From JAKSCF01 sp028279945 (GTDB lineage Bacteria; Bacillota; Clostridia; Peptostreptococcales; JAAYPU01), in contig JANQMT010000045.1 in the NCBI GenBank assembly GCA_028279945.1, forward strand, positions 1 through 9,290: 9,290 nt of DNA, written 5' to 3'. The notes below the pieces were generated by a model. It saw only the letters and a list, made by a program, of their open reading frames with translations. It was not told where the DNA came from and made no database searches. Of the stretch, positions 1 to 6,202 are shown one piece after another. The translations under genes and the position numbers were made by a program. Position 1 is the first letter of the stretch. The number at the start of each line of letters is the position of its first letter.

Positions 1-30
1 TAACAAATTAAAACCGTCATTATCCAGGAT

Positions 31-288
31 ATGATCATCATTCGTCTAAAAGATTTTCTAAATGTACTGGAACAAAAGCTTGCGGAGAGCAGCAATGGGG
101 TAGAACTTTTAAAAAAATTACGAATGACCCTTTTTGAAATGGCAAGGGATTATTTAAAAACCATGATTAAAGACATTATTGATGTCAATATTATCAGTAC
201 CCACTCTGATGTCAGTACTAAAACCGGGGAAAAAATAATCATAGTGATTGTAGATGAAAATCTGGAAGAAAGGTTTAAAAAGAAGTAA
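31..288 (+). CDS. DUF2294 / MpsC-like protein, C-terminal part (possibly broken gene)
   Basis: The 85-residue product resembles the C-terminal two thirds of DUF2294 (MpsC-type) proteins: a basic beta strand (MIIIRLKDFLN), an amphipathic helical stretch with LLKKLR, and the family-like segment STHSDVSTKTGEKII near residues 56-70, followed by a hydrophobic strand. MpsC is linked to a sodium-translocating, membrane-potential-generating system in staphylococci; the role of stand-alone homologues is unclear. Family members are usually about 115-120 residues, so roughly 30 N-terminal residues are missing. The nine codons before the ATG (4-30) still read like family sequence (QIKTVIIQD), but codon 1-3 is an in-frame TAA. 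No good ribosome site precedes the ATG. The gene is therefore either truncated by a nonsense mutation or frameshift at the window edge, or restarts at 31. It appears unrelated to the operon downstream. Family call is fairly sure; intactness is doubtful. Confidence 0.6.
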   Translation: MIIIRLKDFLNVLEQKLAESSNGVELLKKLRMTLFEMARDYLKTMIKDIIDVNIISTHSDVSTKTGEKIIIVIVDENLEERFKKK

Positions 289-318
289 GGTTTTGAGTGA
301 ATTGAAATAATCATAATA

Positions 319-346
319 TTGAAAGTATTCGGATGTTTTTTATAGT
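319..346 (+). promoter_or_regulatory. Candidate sigma-A promoter
   Basis: TTGAAA (319-324) and TATAGT (341-346) are each one mismatch from consensus, with a 16-base spacer. A second candidate overlaps downstream (TTGTTA 350-355, TATGAT 374-379, 18-base spacer). Either would start an RNA that passes through the hairpin at 530-571 before the first operon gene. The region is so AT-rich that chance matches are expected. Confidence 0.3.
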
Positions 347-397
347 AATTTGTTATTGAATTTTGATTTTTCCTATGATAATATTTTGGTACTAAAC

Positions 398-413
398 TAA
401 TATTTCAATATTA
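398..413. promoter_or_regulatory. Short palindrome, possible operator
   Basis: TAATATT-TC-AATATTA is a perfect 7-base inverted repeat with a 2-base centre, lying just downstream of the candidate promoters. This is where a dimeric repressor could bind. It is made only of A/T in the arms and may be fortuitous. No regulator gene is present in the window. Confidence 0.2.
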
Positions 414-529
414 TTTTACAACTCAATAATACAACAAATACTTAGCTATTGAGTAGTGATCAATAACCACTAAACAATATATGAGTGTGAGATGGAAGAC
501 TGAATGAATGGTTGAACCAAGCATTTTGT

Positions 530-571
530 AAGCCAATATTTATTTACTTAGAATAAATATTGGCTTTTTTT
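530..571 (+). terminator. Rho-independent terminator / possible attenuator before the operon
   Basis: The arms 530-544 and 552-566 are perfectly complementary over 15 base pairs, with a 7-base loop (545-551). A T run (565-571) overlaps the end of the 3' arm, which is the standard shape of an intrinsic terminator. It lies 241 bases after the upstream reading frame ends and 105 bases before the first operon gene. It could end transcription from upstream, or attenuate transcription of the operon if the promoter is at about 320-380. No recognisable promoter with good spacing is visible between the hairpin and the first gene, which keeps the attenuator reading open. Confidence 0.75.
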
Positions 572-676
572 GTTGCCAATTTTTTAAAGTAAGGAGGGGA
601 TATTTCTATCAATTTATTATATTTATTTTTCGAAAAATTAATGAGAGATGATTTAAATTAGGAAAAGGTAGGTGTA

Positions 677-1261
677 ATGATGAATAAAACGAATTATAAG
701 GTTGTAGCAGGCCCAGAAGGGTACCTTCCTCCTGCGGCGGCTTCAAAAGGAGTGGAACTCCCTGAAAAAGGAAAAGGACTAATTGAAGGAAAAACAGCAT
801 CTGAAGATGAAGCAATGAATTTGCTGGTAAAAAAATTATTACAGGCTAAAAATCCGGTTTTTTTTGTAGGACCGTTATTGCTCTGGGATTGGAAAGATGG
901 TGTGAGAGAAAAAGCCAAAGCCGTAATAAAGCTTGTAGAAGAAGTTGGGGCAAGAATTATTCCAATGCCCGATTATCGACCTAAATATCCAATGATTAAT
1001 CCGGAAATTGAGATTAATCCAAATCATCCCAATCTTACAATATGGCATAATGATATAGATGTCTGTGTATTCATTGGTGTTCATTGTCATTATGCAAATA
1101 TTGCATTAAAAATTATTAGAGGAGGTACAGATTGTTATTCTATGGCGCTTTGTGCAGAGATGGGGCATGAGGATGCCATGCTTTCATTGAGAGATATATC
1201 GTTGGACAAAATTAATCAAATCAATGAAATTGCCGTAAAGATAAAGGAGGGAAGTCAATAA
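677..1261 (+). CDS. CdhB-like protein (CO dehydrogenase beta / ACDS epsilon subunit family)
   Basis: The 194-residue cytosolic protein has a proline/glycine-rich N-terminal segment (about 10-45), then a Rossmann-like domain resembling the epsilon subunit of archaeal acetyl-CoA decarbonylase/synthase (CdhB family). The strand-turn NPVFFVGP (59-66), the strand DVCVFIGVHCHYAN (128-141) and the C-terminal region with SLRDIS (170-175) fit that fold, which is related to the middle domain of thiamine-diphosphate enzymes. Known epsilon subunits bind the nickel CODH subunit and have been linked to flavin or electron transfer; no CODH gene is present here. The stop codon overlaps the alpha1 start by one base (TAATG), so it is probably a dedicated OFOR partner. 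Starts at 677 or 680 are both possible; AGGTAGG at 667-673 spaces slightly better to 680. Family call is moderate to good; molecular role is unknown. Confidence 0.7.
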   Translation: MMNKTNYKVVAGPEGYLPPAAASKGVELPEKGKGLIEGKTASEDEAMNLLVKKLLQAKNPVFFVGPLLLWDWKDGVREKAKAVIKLVEEVGARIIPMPDYRPKYPMINPEIEINPNHPNLTIWHNDIDVCVFIGVHCHYANIALKIIRGGTDCYSMALCAEMGHEDAMLSLRDISLDKINQINEIAVKIKEGSQ

Positions 1262-2406
1262 TGAATCAACAAAAAGAAGTAAATCCGGAACAACTTTTTT
1301 TCAATTCTGAAAAAAATAATATGTTCATAACAGGAAGTGAAGCAGTTAAAGAAGCTGTTAAGAGAGCAAATGTTGATATGGCAATCTCCTATCCTATTAC
1401 CCCTCAATCCGAAAGCATGCATTTGGTGGGAGATTTGTACGCACAAGGATATATAAAGGATTATTTTCGCGGTGAAAATGAATTAGCAGTCATGTCTGAG
1501 GTGGCAGGCGCTTCCATGGGAGGGACGCGGGTTTTCACTGCAACAGGCGGGCCAGGAACGCTAAGAGCTTTTGAAATGTTTTCTACATGGGCAGGAGCCA
1601 GACTTCCTATTGTCTGTGCATTTTTGACTCGAGGCATTAATTCTCCTCTTACGATCCAGCCGGATACTATTGAAATGGCATATATGCTGGATACGGGAAT
1701 GATCATAATTCATGCAGAAAATGCGCAAGACCTGTATGATATGATTCTAAAATCATTTATCGTGGCAGAAAAAACAGATGTACATATTCCAATAGGCGTT
1801 TTTGCCGATGGTTTTTTTGTAACCCATACAAGAGATAATGTTCAAATTGATCCTGAAAGCGTTAAAATTCCTAATTATAATCCGTACAGCTCACCTGTAC
1901 CGGTTATTGATATGGAAAATGTTCCAATAAGGCAAATGAGAGATCCTTTTATCATGAAAAGTAATTTTATCAGCTATGCAGCACATGCTTCATGGCAGCA
2001 AGAGGTAATGGCGGCGTGTGAAAGATCCAGAACATATTTAGATCATTACCTAAATGGGCTTATAGATATTAGTTATGAAGATTCTGAAATTATGATTGTT
2101 GCTTCAGGCACAGCGGTTTCTCAAAGTCGTGATGCGGTTGCACAAGCAAGACATGAAGGCATTAATGTAGGACTAATTAAAATTAAGAGTTTACGACCAT
2201 TTCCTGAAGAAGAATTAATAGCAGCTCTAAAAAATACCAAGGCAGTGATTATTCCCGAATTCAACCGTGTTGGATGGCTGGATAGAGAAGTTAGAGCGGT
2301 GCTGCAAAATAATATTGAAATTGTAGGAGCTCCAAGAGTTTTTGGAGGTATGACAATGCCTGTTGAACTCATACTTGACGAAATACGGAGGTGTAACAGA
2401 TGTTAA
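1261..2406 (+). CDS. 2-oxoacid:ferredoxin oxidoreductase subunit alpha (copy 1)
   Basis: This 381-residue protein is the alpha subunit of a 2-oxoacid:ferredoxin oxidoreductase, which oxidatively decarboxylates a 2-oxo acid with thiamine diphosphate and passes electrons to ferredoxin. The pyrimidine-binding domain has YPITPQSE (44-51), a Glu in ENE (72-74) placed to activate the cofactor, FTATGGPGT (92-100) and an Arg in LTRG (R124) at the position that holds the substrate carboxylate in pyruvate enzymes. The C-terminal domain carries ASGTAVSQSRDA (281-292) and KSLRPFP (309-315). The loop following R124 (IQPDTIEMAYMLDTG, 132-146) differs from the IW.DHSD...R.TG pattern of pyruvate enzymes, so pyruvate is unlikely as the main substrate. 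Strong AAAGGAGG precedes the start. The 3' end overlaps beta1 by 7 bases, which gives the odd CNRC ending. Substrate is not determined; oxalate or another small 2-oxo acid is plausible. Confidence 0.9.
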   Translation: MNQQKEVNPEQLFFNSEKNNMFITGSEAVKEAVKRANVDMAISYPITPQSESMHLVGDLYAQGYIKDYFRGENELAVMSEVAGASMGGTRVFTATGGPGTLRAFEMFSTWAGARLPIVCAFLTRGINSPLTIQPDTIEMAYMLDTGMIIIHAENAQDLYDMILKSFIVAEKTDVHIPIGVFADGFFVTHTRDNVQIDPESVKIPNYNPYSSPVPVIDMENVPIRQMRDPFIMKSNFISYAAHASWQQEVMAACERSRTYLDHYLNGLIDISYEDSEIMIVASGTAVSQSRDAVAQARHEGINVGLIKIKSLRPFPEEELIAALKNTKAVIIPEFNRVGWLDREVRAVLQNNIEIVGAPRVFGGMTMPVELILDEIRRCNRC

Positions 2407-3257
2407 AACGCGTATTTAATATTTGTCCCGAATTTGAGGATGTAATGCCAAAAGAATATCAACAACTCATTCAAGAAGGCCCTTTTGACCAGCATTACGG
2501 CATCAAAGATTTAGGTAATTTTAAAGAGTTGCTTGAAGAGCACCCACTATGTGCCGGTTGTGGACTTGCGTTATCCCTTAGGCTGATACTTGCATCCCTT
2601 CCTGCACCGGAAGATACCATCATTGTAGGTTCTACCGGATGCAGTTCCTTAGCATTTCCACAAGTGGCACTTCATAATATTCATTCTATTTTTGGCAATC
2701 AAAATGCTGTTGCAAGCGGACTTAAAAGAGCAATGGCGTTAAGGTTTCCGGATAAAAATAAAGATGTTGTCGTCATCGCCGGTGATGGTGCAACAGCAGA
2801 TATTGGACTTGATATGGTCATGCAATCTTGGTTGAGAAGAGAAAAAATTACAACCATCATGTTAGATAACGAAGCGTATGCCAATACAGGCGGCCAAGAA
2901 AGCGGCATGACACAGAAGGGCAAAGTGTTAAACATGGCACCAACCGGTAAAAAATTTCCTAAAGTCTCTTTACCGGAAATTGCTCGAGAATCAGGATGTG
3001 ATTATGTTGCTTCGGTTTCACCTGCTTCTCCAAGACGTCTAGAAAAGGCGGTTAAGCAAGCCATATTGGCAACAAGAGAGCTAGGGCCTTCATATATTCA
3101 GATATATAGTCCATGTCCAACTAATTATAAATTTGAATCTGATCAAACGGTTACAATGGCAAAAGCTGGAGAAAAGGATGGGACTTACCGTACAGTTGAG
3201 TACATTTCTGATAGCGCCAAAGACTATTTTAAAAAGTTAGAGGAGGAGAAGCAATGA
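2400..3257 (+). CDS. 2-oxoacid:ferredoxin oxidoreductase subunit beta (copy 1)
   Basis: This 285-residue subunit carries the thiamine-diphosphate pyrophosphate site and one [4Fe-4S] cluster. Cluster cysteines are C51 and C54 (HPLCAGCG), C81 (STGCSS) and probably C239 (SPCPTN), the PorB-like arrangement. The Mg/ThDP motif runs from GDG (128-130) to LDNEAYANTGGQ (155-166), with N157 as the likely metal ligand. About 45 residues precede the HPxCxGCG motif, and the same extension is found in the second beta copy, which supports the start. The ribosome site CGGAGGTG (2385-2392) lies inside alpha1, and the gene overlaps alpha1 by 7 bases and gamma by 4 (ATGA), so translation is coupled. Together with alpha1 it forms one catalytic core. 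Family call is firm; substrate is open. Confidence 0.9.
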   Translation: MLKRVFNICPEFEDVMPKEYQQLIQEGPFDQHYGIKDLGNFKELLEEHPLCAGCGLALSLRLILASLPAPEDTIIVGSTGCSSLAFPQVALHNIHSIFGNQNAVASGLKRAMALRFPDKNKDVVVIAGDGATADIGLDMVMQSWLRREKITTIMLDNEAYANTGGQESGMTQKGKVLNMAPTGKKFPKVSLPEIARESGCDYVASVSPASPRRLEKAVKQAILATRELGPSYIQIYSPCPTNYKFESDQTVTMAKAGEKDGTYRTVEYISDSAKDYFKKLEEEKQ

Positions 3258-3922
3258 ATCATGTTACTAAAATCCGAATGTCAGGACTGGGGGGACAAGG
3301 CGTTGTGACAGCAGCTCATATCACGGGATCAGCAGCAACTCTTCAAGGGTTTGAAAGTACTGTAAATCCATTTTTTGGAGCAGAAAAACGTTTGGCTCCT
3401 GCTGAAAGCTACGTAAGGATTTCAAAAGAAGCCATATATGAACGTGGAGAAATTCTATCTCCTAATATTATTATGATCTTTCACCCGGATGTCATCACTA
3501 TGGGGAAATGTTATACAATGCCTTTCTTTGAAGGTTTACAAAGAGATGGGCTTATCATTATCAATTCAGATGAAGTGCTTCCCATAAAGCAGGCTGACAT
3601 GGATAAATTAATCGAATTAAATGCGAAATTATTCTATATTCCTGCTACTACCATTGCATCTGAAATTGGAGGAACTGAACTATCCACCAATATGGCAATG
3701 CTGGGTGCTCTGCTGGGAATTACCGGTTTAATTAATAATGAGCACTTGGAACAAGCATTGACGGAAAGATTTAGCGGCGGTAAATTTATTGCTTCTGCAA
3801 CCACTGCTGCTTTGGATGATGCTGTGAAAAGTAAATTTGAGAAAGTCAATCAATTAATAGAAAAAAATATGGATGTAGTCAAAACTGCTGCAAGTTCAAC
3901 TCAGGAGTACAAAAAATCGTAA
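3254..3922 (+). CDS. 2-oxoacid:ferredoxin oxidoreductase subunit gamma
   Basis: This 222-residue protein is the gamma subunit (POR/KOR gamma domain) of an OFOR. It shows the glycine motif SGLGGQGVVTAAHI (10-23), the conserved FFGAEKRLAPAESYVRIS (40-57) and the Asn/Ala-rich TNMAMLGALLGI region (near 145-156), all usual for the family. In structures of related enzymes this subunit bridges the catalytic alpha/beta subunits and the ferredoxin-like delta subunit. AGAGGAGGAG just upstream is a strong ribosome site, and the ATGA overlap with beta1 indicates coupling. Only one gamma gene is present for two alpha/beta pairs. The last 30 or so residues are a charged tail of no recognised function. Family call is firm. 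Confidence 0.88.
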   Translation: MNHVTKIRMSGLGGQGVVTAAHITGSAATLQGFESTVNPFFGAEKRLAPAESYVRISKEAIYERGEILSPNIIMIFHPDVITMGKCYTMPFFEGLQRDGLIIINSDEVLPIKQADMDKLIELNAKLFYIPATTIASEIGGTELSTNMAMLGALLGITGLINNEHLEQALTERFSGGKFIASATTAALDDAVKSKFEKVNQLIEKNMDVVKTAASSTQEYKKS

Positions 3923-3934
3923 GGAGAGATGGAT

Positions 3935-4123
3935 ATGTATACCACTGCAAAAATAGATCTTGAAAAGTGTATTGGATGTAAGTTGTGCATTATGAGTTGT
4001 CCCGATCCAAATGTCATTATGTGTCGTGAAAAAAAGGTCTATGTTAATGAAAGCAGATGCAAAGGCTGTGGATTATGTGCTACAGTTTGCAATAAAAAGG
4101 CAATCACATTAAAAGAGGTTTAA
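3935..4123 (+). CDS. 2-oxoacid:ferredoxin oxidoreductase subunit delta, 2x[4Fe-4S] ferredoxin
   Basis: This 62-residue protein is a bacterial-type double-cluster ferredoxin. The first motif, CIGCKLCIMSCP, and the second, CKGCGLCATVCN, supply eight cysteine ligands for two [4Fe-4S] clusters; a ninth cysteine (IMCREKK) lies between them. The second motif ends CN rather than the common CP. It should relay electrons from the catalytic cores to external ferredoxin. AAGGAGAG at 3921-3928 sits too close to the ATG at 3929 but 8 bases (after GGAG) from the ATG at 3935, so I choose 3935; starting at 3929 would add two residues. The ribosome site immediately follows the gamma stop codon. It is a separate protein here, while in Moorella oxalate oxidoreductase gamma and delta are fused. 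Family call is firm. Confidence 0.88.
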   Translation: MYTTAKIDLEKCIGCKLCIMSCPDPNVIMCREKKVYVNESRCKGCGLCATVCNKKAITLKEV

Positions 4124-4149
4124 ATTTTAAAAAAAGTCCAAGGAGAGTT

Positions 4150-5331
4150 ATGAAAATGGGTGAGTTTCAAAGGGTGGCTGATGCGGATTATTTATTGCTG
4201 GAGACGCCAAGAGAGAATAGATTTATAACCGGAAGCGAGGCTGTGGCCGAAGCAATCAAACGCGCTAATATTGATATTGCGGTAGCATTTCCTATTACGC
4301 CTCAGAGTGAGAGCATGCATTTAATAGGGGAATTATACGCAAATGGATATGTTAAAGATTTTTTTCGTGCAGAGAATGAGTTCGCCGTAATGGCAGCAAT
4401 TCATGGGGCATCTTTGGCGGGTGGACGTGTATTTACCGCCACAAGCGGGCCAGGAACATTGCGTGCCATGGAAATGTTTCCGGTTTGGGCGGGTGCTCGT
4501 CAACCTATCGTATGTGCTTTTATGTGTCGAGGTCTTTCTTTACCGCCTTCGATTCAACCTGAAAATATTGAAATGGGTATGCTTTTAAACACAGGAATGA
4601 TGATGTTCCATGCTGAAAACGCACAAGATTTATTTGATATGCTGTTAAAGGCTTATGTCATTGCTGAAAAGCCTGATGTACATATACCAATAGGTGTGTT
4701 TTGTGATGGTTTTTTTGTAACGCATACACGTGAAAAGGTTATGGTACCTTCAGATGAATTAAAATTATCTGAATATAATTCCGGGTCATCACCTGTTCCA
4801 ATATTTAACATGGAAACTCCGCCTATACGAAATGTGCGAGACCCACTACTGAATAAAAGTAATTTTATCAGCTATGGTGCTAACGCCAGTTGGCATCAAG
4901 AAGTATTAGCGGCTTCCGAGAGAGCAAGAAAATATATAGAGTATTATCTGGATGGTTTAATTGAGGTTATAAATCCTGAGGCAGATTCAATGATTGTAGC
5001 TTCCGGAACCGCAGTATCTCAATCCAGGGAAGCAATAAGAATTCTTGCTGATAAAGGCATTGAAACCGGATTAGTAAAGATTAAGTCCATAAGACCTTTC
5101 CCAGAAAAAGAGATTTCACAAATCACTGAAAATGCCAAATGTATTATCGTTCCGGAATTTAATGCTGGAGGATGGTTGACGAGAGAGATTAAATCATCCT
5201 TGAATAATAATGAGAGAGTTATTGGAGCTCCAAGGGTTTTTGGAGGCATGACAATGCCTCCGGAACTCATTGCAGATGTTGTAATCAATGCAAGAAAAAA
5301 TATTACAATCAAAAAAAGAGGTAAAAAATGA
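4150..5331 (+). CDS. 2-oxoacid:ferredoxin oxidoreductase subunit alpha (copy 2)
   Basis: This 393-residue paralogue of alpha1 is strongly similar along its full length, and by eye about 70% identical over the first 100 aligned residues. It keeps FPITPQSE (47-54), ENE (75-77), the carboxylate-site Arg in CRG (R127), a near-identical FTATSGPGT, and the C-terminal ASGTAVSQSREA and KSIRPFP segments. It differs at the active-site loop: IQPENIEMGMLLNTG replaces IQPDTIEMAYMLDTG, so the widely conserved Asp of the DTG motif is Asn (N147). This may mean a different substrate or a different loop movement. AAGGAGAG at 4140-4147 serves the ATG at 4150 (spacing 4) or 4156 (spacing 10); the start is uncertain by two residues. 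It overlaps beta2 by 4 bases (ATGA). Function as an OFOR alpha subunit is firm; substrate is unknown. Confidence 0.88.
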   Translation: MKMGEFQRVADADYLLLETPRENRFITGSEAVAEAIKRANIDIAVAFPITPQSESMHLIGELYANGYVKDFFRAENEFAVMAAIHGASLAGGRVFTATSGPGTLRAMEMFPVWAGARQPIVCAFMCRGLSLPPSIQPENIEMGMLLNTGMMMFHAENAQDLFDMLLKAYVIAEKPDVHIPIGVFCDGFFVTHTREKVMVPSDELKLSEYNSGSSPVPIFNMETPPIRNVRDPLLNKSNFISYGANASWHQEVLAASERARKYIEYYLDGLIEVINPEADSMIVASGTAVSQSREAIRILADKGIETGLVKIKSIRPFPEKEISQITENAKCIIVPEFNAGGWLTREIKSSLNNNERVIGAPRVFGGMTMPPELIADVVINARKNITIKKRGKK

Positions 5332-6188
5332 AAACAAAAGTAATGACACCTGTAAGTGAATTTGAAAAATATTTACCGGAAGAATACCGCCAACTGGTGA
5401 GCTTTGGTCCTTATAGTGATAATAACGGGATTTCTGATTTGGGCATTAAAAAAGAAATTATTGAGCAGCATCCTCATTGTGCAGGATGCGGCGTATCTCT
5501 TGGCATAAGGCTTGTTGCGGCATCGTTTCCCGCGCCTGAAGATACAATTGTCGTAGGTACGCCCGGATGCTCCTTTTTTGCTCTATCACAAACCGCTGTC
5601 AATTATTCCAATACCGCTTTTGGTAATCAAAATGCAGTTGCTACGGGAATAAAAAGGATTTTAAAAATGCACTATCCCGACCGGCATAAGGACGTTATTG
5701 TCATGGTTGGAGATGGCGGAATAGCAGATATCGGTCTGGACTTAACACTTCATTCATGGTTTAGAGGGGAGAACATTACAACCATAATGCTGGATAATGA
5801 AGTATATGGCAATACCGGCGGGCAAGAGAGTGGAATGAGCAAAAGTGGCGAAGTATTAAACATGGCACCTAAAGGCAAGAAGTTTCCTAAAATTCCTGTT
5901 TATGAAATAGCTAAGATCAGTGGATGTGCATACGGTGCTCGGGTTACAATAGCAAGTCCAAGATTGTTGGAAAAAGTGGTAAAGAAATCCATTCTTATCT
6001 CAAGAGAGATTGGACCTACGTATATACAGATATATACGCCTTGTCCGACCAACTTGAAGTTTCCACCAGACAAAACAATACTGACTGCAAAACAAGCTGA
6101 AAAAGATTACTATTCATTTGACGAATTTATATCTGAAGAAGCGCAAGGGTATTTAGATTCAATAGAAGTGGCTGGAACTGTTAAGTAA
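5328..6188 (+). CDS. 2-oxoacid:ferredoxin oxidoreductase subunit beta (copy 2)
   Basis: This 286-residue paralogue of beta1 has all catalytic features in register: C51 and C54 (HPHCAGCG), C81 (TPGCSF) and C239 (TPCPTN) for one [4Fe-4S] cluster, GDG (128-130) and LDNEVYGNTGGQ (155-166) for Mg-thiamine diphosphate. It looks fully functional, not a decaying copy. Differences cluster beside the third cysteine (SLAFPQVALHN in beta1, FFALSQTAVNY here) and after GDG (ATADIGLDMVMQ against GIADIGLDLTLH), regions near the active site. It has no gamma or delta partner of its own and presumably shares those encoded upstream. The start is inside the alpha2 end (ATGA), with a modest ribosome site (AGAGGT). 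The next gene follows after 14 bases. Confidence 0.88.
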   Translation: MKTKVMTPVSEFEKYLPEEYRQLVSFGPYSDNNGISDLGIKKEIIEQHPHCAGCGVSLGIRLVAASFPAPEDTIVVGTPGCSFFALSQTAVNYSNTAFGNQNAVATGIKRILKMHYPDRHKDVIVMVGDGGIADIGLDLTLHSWFRGENITTIMLDNEVYGNTGGQESGMSKSGEVLNMAPKGKKFPKIPVYEIAKISGCAYGARVTIASPRLLEKVVKKSILISREIGPTYIQIYTPCPTNLKFPPDKTILTAKQAEKDYYSFDEFISEEAQGYLDSIEVAGTVK

Positions 6189-6202
6189 GGGGGCTGAACA
6201 AC

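Larger units (their letters stand above)
289..676 (+). promoter_or_regulatory. Non-coding leader/intergenic region upstream of the operon
   Basis: This 388-base AT-rich stretch has no convincing gene. It contains two weak sigma-A-like promoter candidates: TTGAAA at 319-324 with TATAGT at 341-346 (16-base spacer), and TTGTTA at 350-355 with TATGAT at 374-379 (18-base spacer). A 16-base palindrome lies at 398-413 (TAATATT-TC-AATATTA). Short inverted repeats follow: 421-428 with 447-454, 448-452 with 460-464, and 454-458 with 468-472; these overlap and so would be mutually exclusive. A terminator hairpin occupies 530-571. A strong Shine-Dalgarno-like AAGGAGGGG at 591-599 has no standard start codon after it. 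I recognise no known riboswitch or T-box. AT-rich sequence gives such motifs by chance, so only the hairpin is firm. Confidence 0.4.

Noticed and set aside
289..560. Known riboswitch or T-box in the leader
   Set aside because: No T-box core or familiar riboswitch motif could be recognised by reading; only generic short inverted repeats are visible.
561..577. Sigma-54-like TGGC...TTGC element
   Set aside because: The GG-to-GC spacing is one base too long for the strict -24/-12 rule, it overlaps the terminator T run, and no sigma-54 activator gene is in the window.
609..3849. Minus-strand open frames of 60-85 codons within the first half (for example 609-815, 694-918, 1255-1446, 2121-2372, 3634-3849)
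   Set aside because: They lie opposite well-supported plus-strand genes, have no ribosome sites or recognisable domains, and look like shadows of conserved coding sequence.
4403..4588. Plus-strand 61-codon frame inside alpha2
   Set aside because: It is out of frame within a conserved OFOR alpha domain and has no recognisable product.
1261..6188. Firm annotation as oxalate oxidoreductase or as pyruvate:ferredoxin oxidoreductase
   Set aside because: The OFA transporter points to oxalate, but the missing OxlT lysine and uncertain active-site alignment do not prove it. The alpha loop argues against pyruvate. A general OFOR name is what the sequence supports.
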